A DNA stretch of 64,000 nt from Coriaria nepalensis (lineage: Eukaryota; Streptophyta; Magnoliopsida; Cucurbitales; Coriariaceae), in NCBI GenBank assembly GCA_027186245.1, contig CP114495.1, positions 7,494,501 through 7,558,500 of the forward strand. Direction: 5' to 3'. A model generated the notes under the pieces. It saw only the letters and a program-made list of their open reading frames with translations. It was not told where the DNA came from and did not search any database. Position numbers and translations under genes: made by a program. How positions within the stretch are numbered: the first letter of the stretch is position 1; every line of letters starts with the position of its first letter. This document shows, piece by piece, positions 54,310 to 64,000 of this stretch.

Positions 54310-55480
54310 CGGGTCATTTTTGGATCATTCTCTATGTTCTCTGGCATCTCCTCTAATATCGGCCACTTCTCCCTTCTCTTCATGTTCAAAGCCCTTTTAA
54401 CTATGTTTTAGCTTTCTTACTTTGATCTTCGGGCTTAAAAACCTCCTTTAAGCAGTAACAATGAAAAATAAAAAGAAATAGAAAAAGAAGAGCTCAAGAT
54501 TGAAGAACACAATGGAAAAGATTTGTAGATATCGTAGGCCTGTGAGAGAAAAAATGTTGAAGGAGAAGATGGAAAATTGAAACAGTTGTAATTCATTTTT
54601 TTATTCAAAATTTAAAAGAAGCAAAAAAGTAATTTATTCTCTTTTATTTATTTTATAAATACTAAAATATTAAAAAGGCTAGTGTGACCAGTAAATTTTG
54701 TTTATATGCTAAGCTCTTACAAAAAATCTAAGACTAAGCTATTGGCACAAATATCTAAAAACAATGCATATAATTTAGCTCTTAATACCATAGACGAGTA
54801 CTTGTCCCATATAAATTTTAACTTTTTTGTATGACAAGTAGCCACTGTACTAAGTGGGCAGTAGCGCTGCTATCCAAAAATCTTACTATTTAGAATTTTT
54901 TTTTTATATATTAAAAATATTTTGATTAATATAAGATTTTATTTGGTTAAATAATATTTATTATAATTTATTTATAATTTTAATTATTAATAATATTAAT
55001 TTTTAGTTTACTAAATAATATCTATTAAGAATGATTAACAATATATAAAACATGTTTTACATTATTAGTATTTTATTAATCATTTTAAAACTCTTTTTTT
55101 TTATTTAAAATTAATTTTTTTTAATAAAAAAAAACAAACATTCAAGCTCACGAGTCGAAATAAGCCCACACGCCAAAATAAGCACATAGGCTGAATAGGC
55201 CCACAGGCCGATACGATACAATCCCACAGACCGGTACGACACGTTTATGGTTTATTACTGTGTTTATATCGTGTTGTGCTTTTATTTTTGGGCACAAGCA
55301 CGACACAAACCAATACATACCAAACACTGACACGATATAATTCATACCGTACCCAAATCATGTCGGGCCGAGACGGCACGAATTACCACCTCTACCGATA
55401 AAAACAATTCCAAATATTATAATAAAAGAAAAATAAAACATAACAAAATCAAATAAATGAAGTGACTTAAAATAAAAATA
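54310..55480. other. Intergenic, AT-rich
   Basis: No gene. A GC-containing repeat-like piece (55150-55395) with recurring GCCCACAGGCC and ACGACAC words looks like a dispersed plant repeat, type unknown. Confidence 0.45.
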
Positions 55481-55856
55481 TTTGTTAGATCAAGAATCTA
55501 AGGTAGAAGAGCGGAGCGGGCCACATTCAGACCGGGTTTCGGGCTGATAATTGAACCGCGGGCCGCCGCCCGTAATACTAGCGCTTGACCTGGCTTGGGA
55601 GTTGAGAGGCGTAAATAAATGGCGGAATATTAATAAACTACTCTCAGCCTGAACCTGACCAGTGACTCCTGCCGCACAATCAAGTTCAATTCGTTCTGTA
55701 AATTTCCTTCTCCTTTCCTCTTCCACGTTGGGACTGATTTATATTTCTTCATTTCTAGGTTTTTTTTTTTTTTCTTAATTTCAACCATATTACTTAAACT
55801 CTCAGTTTTGTTCGTATGGGATTTTTCTTTTGTGAAGCTTGTGAAAAAATTTCGAC
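55481..55856 (+). other. SHM3 promoter and 5' leader
   Basis: GC-richer block (55500-55700) directly upstream of the SHM3 start. A minus-strand open frame of 78 codons here (55726-55490) has no family match and is probably chance. Confidence 0.45.
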
Positions 55857-58800
55857 ATGCAAGCTTGTAGTGGAGCTGGTGCTATGATGGGTTCTTTGCA
55901 AAACTCCGTTTGGAATAAAGGATCACCAGCTTTGCCTCCAAACGGGTCTAGAATATGTTCGTTTCCACATCATGTGAAACTAAACTCAGTGAAACCCTGT
56001 AAATCTTCTCATCTTGAAGGAAGCTTGGTGACTGGAAATCCATTTTCCTCCTCTGTTTCTGCCCCTGCGCCTGAAATTGGTGGTATATTATCAATTTTTC
56101 TTTTTAATTGCTTGAAAAGGATTGTTGTACTTTGAAAATTGTTAAAGAGTACTAATTTTCTGTGGTTTTATCGTTTTAACAGTTGCATTATACACCATAG
56201 CCTAGTATGATTAGATTTTTGTGTGTTTTTTCATTTCAATTTCTGTCAAATATGATGTCTGTACAATCAATTTAGGTGAATCCAAAGAGAACCTTAGGCG
56301 TGTTGGTTGCAATGAAGTCTTTCCTATTGATTCAATGTAGAATAAGAGGAAAATAATGAGACTTATTTTCAGTCTTTAATTACCATTTCACCTTGTCTGC
56401 TTATCATTATCAATTCTTTTAAGATAAGATGTTATTTAGGCATTATTGGTATATGGTTTCATGATCAGTACTATGAATCTAAAAGACTGAATGGTTCAGT
56501 TGTTGTTTAGGAGAGGTGAGGAAGGGTTCAGTTGTTATTGGTATTTAGGCATTATAGGCAGCTTTGTAATCGAGTGTTGATTTTTGATGAAAATAGAAGT
56601 ATCCATGAAACATTACTCCTCTTATTTAATGTTTGCAATGATAGAAAATCTATATTTTCATTATTGAATTGGTTGGTTCCCCTTTCGAACATAGGAAATG
56701 GAAGCAGCTTTGCTGATTATGGCCTGAATGAAGTCGATCCAGAAGTATCTACAATCATTAGCAAGGAAAAGGATCGGCAGTTCAAAAGTCTTGAACTCAT
56801 TGCCTCAGAGAATTTTACATCCCGAGCTGTGATGCAGGCAGTAGGTTCATGCCTCACAAACAAATATTCTGAAGGACTGCCTGGTAAAAGGTAGCTTGTA
56901 CTTGTTCCTTCTTTTTATGGGTTTTAAGGGCTAGCTAAAAAGGATTTAGTATGCCTTTGTATAGAGACCGAGAGGTCTAATTTGGGTTCCTAAAAAAGGG
57001 TTTATTTAGTCTCAAAGGTGATCCGAAATGTAAAATCCAGCTTATTGAACAGTCTAACTTAAGGCTCCATTTCACTAGACTTGTTAAACTAAGGTGTAGA
57101 ATAGTTGATGTTAGTTATATTTTGTGGGATTAAACTGGAAAATGTGGGCTAAACTGGACAAAAATTAGTGCTTCCAAATAAAGCATTAGTACAGTTTCCA
57201 CTCTGGTGTTACCCCAAAACTATAGTTTCAAATGCTGAACTAAATGCATACTAATTTTTTTCTTGTATTCATTTATCTTAGGTACTATGGTGGCAACGAG
57301 TACATTGATGAGCTTGAAACACTATGCCAACAAAGAGCTTTGGCTGCTTTCCACTTAGATGGAAAAAAGTGGGGTGTAAATGTTCAACCACTTTCCGGAT
57401 CTCCTGCTAATTTTGAAGTTTACACTGCAATTCTTAAACCACATGATCGGATTATGGTGAGTTATGCTTCCCACCTGTCTTAACTTTCTTATTAAGGGTG
57501 TTTTTGGTTGAGTACTTCCAACTCCAGTTCGTCACCAAACTGAGTTATAGTTTGCACAAGCTCTAGTTTACCCAAACATTTTCAAATGCTAAAAGAAAAT
57601 GTACTCTCAGAATTGAATGTACTGATTTATCTGTTTGTATTTTCAATTGAGTTAGGGTTTGGATTTACCCCATGGGGGTCACTTGTCCCATGGATTCATG
57701 ACTGCTAAAAGGCGGGTATCTGGCACATCTATCTATTTTGAATCCATGCCTTATCGGCTTGATGAAACGACAGGTACTAAAAATTCTAGTTTCAGATTTT
57801 TTATAGGAGAATTGATTGGTTTCCAGTGTTTAATTAAAAATTAAAAATTCAAACAGGTATTGTTGATTATGACATGCTTGAGAAAAGTGCAATTCTATTC
57901 AGACCAAAATTGATAATTGCCGGTGCTAGTGCTTATCCTAGAGATTTTGACTATCCTCGCATGAGGGAAGTATGAGCTTACTTACTCCTTAACTGTAATT
58001 GGTTATGAGCAAATATTGTTTTTTTTTTCTTCTTTTTATATATATTTTTTTAAGAGAGCCCCTGTTGTATTATACTCATGTGGTCCTTTATTTGAAAGTT
58101 TCCTATTTGTATTTGGATTTTGGTATATTCTGGAAGATTGCGGATTCTGTTGGAGCTTTTCTCATGATGGATATGGCTCATATAAGCGGGCTTGTTGCTG
58201 CTTCCGTTGTTGCTGATCCCTTTGAGTACTGTGACATAGTGACCACCACAACACACAAGGTATGAAAATGGTTTTTTTTATTATATTTAGTTGTTGCAAT
58301 AGCGTTGTAATTTTATTTCATCTAGACAGTTTTTTGGTCTTTAGTTAAACTTTCATTATTTCACATCAGTGCATCACGTGCCTCAGGGTCAGTTTAACTT
58401 ACCCGTTTTTGAACTGGATTTCTGTGACTAGATTTTTATTTTTAGTATAGGGTAAGTTTAAATTGATGTGGCGTACATTATTTAAAGAGTTTGAAAACTT
58501 ATTAGATTAAAACAAAACTTGATTTTGTGAACGGTCAGGCATACTAGATTAAATACTAGTTCAACAAAATAGCTATGATAATTTTGTTATGCATTAGGAA
58601 AAAAGCTATCTTGATATCCTAAATCCATCAATATTAATAATAAGCATCCTAAATTTATTTGTTATTCTTTTTTATTTGTATATATGTAGTCTTTGAGAGG
58701 CCCTCGAGGTGGGATGATCTTTTTCAAGAAGGATCCTGTTCTTGGAATCGACTTAGAATCAGCCATCAACAATGCTGTTTTCCCTGGTTTGCAGGTTTGT

Positions 58801-60120
58801 AAAAATTTTCTTGCCATTGATTCTTATTTTGCTAATAGTAAGAGCATTTACTTATAAAACATAACAAGAGATTTAATTTATGTAGGGTGGTCCCCACAAC
58901 CATACAATTGGCGGACTTGCAGTTTGCTTAAAGCATGCACAATCTCCAGAGTTCAAGGCTTACCAGAACAAGGTACCGGTATTTCTTTATGATCAGAATG
59001 TGGTTCCATTTTTTTTCTTTTTTCCCCTTTGTCTGAACATAGTTACTTGGTCTTGTAGGTCGTCTCCAATTGTAGAGCTCTTGCAAGCCGATTGACAGAA
59101 TTAGGGTATAAATTGGTTTCTGGAGGAACTAACAACCACCTAGTTCTTGTGGATCTTCGGCCTTTGGTAAGTTTCTGAACTATTATAGGTATTGATATTG
59201 AGTTTTGTTGGTGTGCATTTGGCAAGAGCTTTGAAACTGGATTTTGTGTTTATATATTTTGATTAGATTGTGAAGTAAATCGTTGCTCCATCTGCAAAAT
59301 GGTCGTCATATGTCGTGTCATCAATAAGTTCACCGAGATGAATTTTGTAAAAAAAACCTCTTACTGTTTTACTTTTTCTCGCACACTGTTTAAGAGCGGC
59401 TTTGAATATATACCCCAACTGAATTTAACTGATTTATAAATGGTTGGGCATTTAAAACCTTTTGTTTCTTTGGTTTAAAATATGCTGTATAAAGAATCTC
59501 TACTTTGGGTTTGAAACTCTTTTCTCACACACTGGTCCAATTTCAACATCCAGTTTTCTTCAAAATCTAATCAAAATACAATTTGCACAACTCCAGTTAT
59601 CATAACTGCAGTTTCAAATTCTTAATAAATCAAAATACTTTCCAATTTCAGGGTATTGATGGCGCCCGGGTGGAAAAAATTCTCGACTTGAGCTCTATCA
59701 CCCTCAACAAGAATTCAGTTCCAGGTATCTCTTTTTTTTGTTCTTTTTTTTAAGGTAATTTCTATTTAACATCTATAACCTATTTGTGTTCTCAATGAAC
59801 TAATATTCTTTTTTTTTCTTTGGCCTCTTACTTCTGAATCCGAAGGTGACAAGAGTGCCCTAGTGCCTGGTGGCATTCGGATTGGGACACCTGCTATGAG
59901 TACCAGAGGATTTACCGAGAAGGAGTTTGTTGAAACAGCAGATTTTATTCACGAAGGTGTTAAGATTACCTTAGATGCTAAGAAGCTAGTCTCTGGATCA
60001 AAGCTTCAAGACTTCCTGAAGCTCGTAAAATCGTCGGATTTTCCTTTAATGGATCAAGTTTCAGATCTTCGAAGAAGGGTTGAGTCTCTTACTACCCAGT
60101 TCCCAATGCCTGGAGTATGA
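55857..60120 (+). CDS. SHM3: Serine hydroxymethyltransferase, plastid type
   Basis: PLP enzyme (EC 2.1.2.1) converting serine and tetrahydrofolate to glycine and methylene-tetrahydrofolate. Exons: 55857-56079, 56695-56890, 57282-57456, 57656-57773, 57857-57969, 58137-58259, 58690-58794, 58886-58972, 59059-59166, 59652-59724, 59846-60120; all phases agree, 531 residues. Residues 1 to about 75 are Ser-rich and basic, a plastid transit peptide; the start MQACSG matches plastid SHMs. [25 protein letters not shown] and the PLP lysine K316 in TTTTHK are present, the lysine being the last residue of exon 6. Nothing suggests damage. Confidence 0.98.
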
Positions 60121-60480
60121 ATGGAACAGCTAATAATGAGAATCTAATAACATCATAAATGTGTCTGAAGTTTCTGAGTGGTATATGATTTTGGCTTGTT
60201 GATTAGAACAGGGCGAGGCCCTTATAAATTTTTGTTGGGGTGGGAGGGATCCCGCATTAAGCAGATATGTTGATGGTAAGATTAATACAAGTTTGTTCGT
60301 TTGAGTTATATTCAACATTTTTTCAACACTTCATCCTTAAGTACTAGAGCTATCAGATATTTTTTCATTTATTTATTTATTCATTCATTATTCACTATTC
60401 ATTTTGGAGAAAGGGCCTCCCAATAACTGTCACTCCCAGTAACAGTCAGGGTGTCCCTCTTGAATTCACGCTTCACCAAA
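60121..60480. other. SHM3 3' flank
   Basis: 3' UTR then spacer, with an (ATTT/ATTC)n-like run near 60363-60398. Confidence 0.5.
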
Positions 60481-62508
60481 TATGATCAAGCGGTCATTGG
60501 GACTTTGATCACCACATGATGATATGTCTGCCTGACCTTTTACCTTAACTTTTCAACATCTCTTTAGCAGACCCAAACATCTCCAGATTCCTAAAGATCC
60601 AGGTCCAAATAGCTGGCATTGCAATGGTGTCAAATTCTTGTATAGCTACCCTTCATCATCAATTAACGTACCATCTCCATGACCATGCTATTGATCTTCC
60701 TATGCCGGGAACATCCTCAGACACGTTGCTTATTACGGCAGAAAGGGAAGAAGATATCCCTACAATAATTTAAATTCCTAGGCAGTTAGCCAAGGAACAG
60801 CTAGCAAAGCTCATGCCATTAGAATGATCACCAATTACGAGAACTGTTTGAGGTGGTAACTCCTATTGTTGTGCAAGAAGCATAAATTTCTAGGCTTCTA
60901 GACGAAACGATGAAGACTACGTTCCAATAGCTAGCCCATGAACATACAACCCCGATCTTCCACAGCATGATGATCACCCCGGTCATCTTCGAAGACCAGA
61001 TTCCTATTCATACCTTCCATGCAGATAGATCTGTTACCTACACAAATAATAGAGGACACATCATCTGGGATACTGACCCAGACATGTGTGATGCAGAAGG
61101 CCAAGAAAACTTAAGAGCTCTTGCTCTTCCTCCTCCTCCTCTAGGAGGACCTTTAAACTTGAAGACCCAGATTCTCTATAGGTCGGTATTCTCCCTCCCA
61201 GCGAACCACTAGACATTTATGCTAAAGCTCATAGGATCCTTGAAGAAGAAGGACCTCTTGAACCATACATAGTAAGTCCAATCAAGCTACCCTAGGACGT
61301 CCAGACCCCTATTCCATGTCACATGGCGTCTAGCTATGATGAGGACTTCCCTCCTCTTGAGCACCACTATGATGAGACGAGACATGTCTCGGATCGACTG
61401 TTTGTCCAGCCTACCGAAGTCCGTCCCGATGGTCGTAGGAAATCACCATCACAAGTAGAAGAGGTCTTGAACTCACAAACCAAGAATGCTAGATCCTAGA
61501 ATAGAATGCTTCAGGCCATCGACAGTAAACTCGATAAGGCTATTGTCAAGTCAACATAAACAACTCAAAGGCTTATTGGTCTCGATGGGGAACTCTAAAG
61601 GATTTATTTAGAGCTGCAAGATAAAATAGGCAGACTAGATGCAGATTTGCACTATCAGATTGACAACCAGCTCTTTGATCACACGTTCGCAAAGAAAGAG
61701 AGAAATTAGAGATCTCAAAGAAGAAGTAGAAAGGATCTATAAAGACATGGGCAGAGACAAAACCAGGGGAATGTCTGCTCCCCCTTATGTTTATAATTTC
61801 TCTTATTCTACCCCTTACATTCCCTCAAAAGAAGAAGACTATTCTAAGCAGTTCAAAATGACGCACGAAGTATATCAGATAAAACCCGATCCGAAAGTCC
61901 TCACCTCCCCGGAGGCCTCCCGCTCCTAAGGCCCTACCATCAGAACCTGACAAAAAACAAAAGGGGGTTACATCCGCCGAAGGAAAGGCTAGATACCACA
62001 AGGCTCTAACAATCATGGAGCCGACTCATCCCATCTCGCCATCATCATCTAACGACTCTTCTTTAGAAGAATTAAAGATAGTTGACATCTTTAAGATGCT
62101 CATAGCCACACCCTCCGATCAGACTTCTAATCCTCAAACCAGACGAGAGTCTCCTCCACAAGGAGGAGATCCTTTTATTGACGAACCTACAGAAAGCACA
62201 GATTCGGTTCATGTCCCCAGGGGCCCCACCCTAACAAGGCCACTAGTGGCCCTTGGTTTACCTTCAACTGCTTGGATCCAAGAGGTAGACGAGACCGCAT
62301 CCATGAGTTCGGCGCCTGGATTGATCTACAGATGACTAAAATAGACTGGTCTCTTGAAGATATACTTAGTGAGTTTACTTCCATATTCACAGGTACCCTT
62401 AGAGATTGGTATCAAACATTGGGCGAGTATCGACAAATCCACTTGGTCCGTAGAGCAGAAGCTTCCCACATTCGTTTAACTGAAATGAGGTGTGTTTATT
62501 GTAATTAA
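60480..62508 (+). pseudogene. Probable endogenous pararetrovirus (petuvirus-like) fragment
   Basis: A G+C-richer, Pro/Ser/Glu-rich block unlike its surroundings. Readable plus-strand segments (60967-61212, 61200-61640, 61639-61929, 62015-62335, 62272-62508) include a coiled-coil-like Lys/Glu region followed by a Pro/Ser-rich stretch and a segment with W-Y around a GTLRDWYQTLGEYRQ motif, a pattern I associate with the N-terminal polyprotein region of petuvirus-type endogenous pararetroviruses. In-frame stops and shifts separate every part (for example at about 60771, 61210, 61498, 61709, 61929 and 62333), so it is non-functional. No reverse transcriptase or protease motif is seen. A Ty3/gypsy-like gag is the main alternative. 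Confidence 0.45.
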
Positions 62509-64000
62509 AACTTAAAATTAAGTGTTTATTCGTATAAAGAAGATGAAAAAAAAAAAGGGATAAACTACAAATTGATCCTTAAAATTTATACTATATCTTA
62601 TTTTGGTGCCTATACTTTTTTCTGTCTCATTTTGATTCCAAAGTTTGCAAGAATATTCGTTTTTTTAGTCTTTGGGTTCCATTTAAAATTTTGGATAAAC
62701 TACAAATTGGTCCTTAGATTTTACCTATCATTTACCTTTATTAAAATTAAATTTTAATCTAACATAATTATATTACTATAAATAAAATCTAAAATTTTTT
62801 ATTGCAAATATATCTTTGTATATCTTAACTTTTATATAACGTATTTAACTATTTCTATAAGATGATGGATTTCATATGCTATAAGTAACGACAACTTTTC
62901 TTTAGATGTTATCTGTTAAAATAAATCTCTGATAATTGTATTTAAATTCAAAATATAAATTGAATAAATATCAATTAATTAAATTTAACTGAATTTACCA
63001 TAGTATATACTAGAATAATTTTTAGATGTAAAAGCATTTAACCTAATTAATATATATTTGTTAAATAAACCATCTGACGAATTCAGGATTTCGATACAAT
63101 AGAAATAGACTATAGAGTAAATTTATAAAAAATTTCAGTGAGGAGGGCGAACGATAAACTTAAGTTAAAAATTTCATAATATATGGTGAGAAAATTATAT
63201 AAAATTTTTTGTATTCTAATTTAGTATGGGTAAAAATTTTAATTTTGAAAACTTGTTGGGGTAAAATTGATTATTAAAATATGAAGTGGTGAAATTTTAA
63301 ATTTTACCCCAAAAATTTTAAAAGAGCTTTTTGGGGGCAGTGGGGGCAGCCCCCAAGGTGGATCCGCCCCTGCTCCTATTATGGATCTCCACCTAATAAT
63401 GAGACATTCAAGATAAGTTATTGTAATTGTGAGACATCTAAATTAGATGTTTGTAAACGACCAAGGCTCCTCTTATATGAGTCTTTTTAAGTGAGGCAAA
63501 TAATAAATGTTCGATAAATAGAGAGGTTTGATTCTTATTTGTGTTATGATTAGTTTTCATTTGAGAGTGTAAAAATAATTTTCTTAAATTTTTTAAATTA
63601 AATATCTTTCAATAAAAATAAATTATTCATTAATTTATGTAAAATATTTTATATATTATTTAAATTTTATTATGATATTTAAATAATTTTCGAAACTTTT
63701 TTTTCTTCGACTTAAAAAATTCGCACTTTCTTATTCTCGTTTTTACTAATCTCATTCTCTTTTTTTTTTTTTTTTTTTCATTATCATTCTCACCGAAAAA
63801 ATCAAAATAAATATTTACCCCTATAATTCTAATTAGTTGAGGTAATGTGTTCGAATTTTATTATATTTTTAATAGCTAATAATATTTAATTTATAAAAAA
63901 TTTGAATTTTTATCATAAAATCTAAAAAAATTAAAATTAAAAAAAAAATTAATGTATTTTAGTGAACTTGGACCTTCTCCATTGGGCTGTTGAGAAGGTC
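62509..64000. other. AT-rich, repeat-containing end of the window
   Basis: No gene. GGATAAACTACAAATTG occurs at about 62558 and 62693, framing a repeat unit. Near 63328-63375 a GGGGGCAGTGGGGGCAGCCC segment followed by GGATCCGCCCCTG looks like the edge of a common plant transposable repeat. A T-run is at 63761-63779. Confidence 0.45.

Noticed and set aside
55490..55726. Minus-strand 78-codon frame upstream of SHM3, as a possible divergent gene.
   Set aside because: GC-rich promoter/leader DNA easily gives open frames; no family match and no promoter seen for it.

Overview
This is nuclear DNA from a eudicot plant, most likely a woody rosid; that placement is an inference and the species cannot be read from the window. 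The evidence is AT-rich intergenic DNA, short exons with GT-AG introns, plant-only families (FHY3/FAR1, VQ, PR-10, CKX, CYSTM, plastid SHMT) and the remains of many plant transposons. Single-copy housekeeping and signalling genes form islands in repeat-rich DNA.

Left part (1-20 kb, all genes on +): the 3' portion of an FHY3/FAR1 phytochrome-A transcription factor (5' end outside the window) with a run of small repeated C-terminal exons; about 7 kb of AT-rich, repeat-like DNA; a two-exon PR-10/Bet v 1 gene; CACTA and Ty1/copia debris; an intronless JAV1/VQ22-type VQ-motif gene.

Middle (20-39 kb): a five-exon pectin methylesterase and an eight-exon choline-phosphate cytidylyltransferase (CCT) on +, then a five-exon TRAPPC2/sedlin gene on - that converges on CCT and contains a clear U12-type AT-AC intron. 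A LINE scrap, a decayed PIF/Harbinger transposon (-) and a copia gag scrap follow, then a five-exon cytokinin oxidase/dehydrogenase (CKX, -) whose conserved catalytic Asp reads as Asn.

Right part (39-64 kb): a CACTA remnant lying between two direct repeats, an LTR-like block, a broken CC-NBS-LRR-class resistance pseudogene (-) with an internal 281-bp triplication, the RPL27 ribosomal protein gene (-), a tiny three-exon CYSTM gene (-), a degenerate copia gag-pol (+), an eleven-exon plastid serine hydroxymethyltransferase (SHM3, +), and a decayed element that looks most like a petuvirus-type endogenous pararetrovirus.

The genes do not form an operon or an evident cluster; their neighbourhood is ordinary plant synteny interrupted by insertions. 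Exon models were built by hand from homology and splice consensus; every join was checked for reading phase. The strongest leads are the U12 intron in TRAPPC2, the CKX Asp-to-Asn change, the copy of the CCT gene tail upstream of the pectinesterase, the triplication in the resistance pseudogene, and the periodic 23-residue exons of the FHY3 gene. I saw no CRISPR array, rRNA gene or clearly supported tRNA gene.
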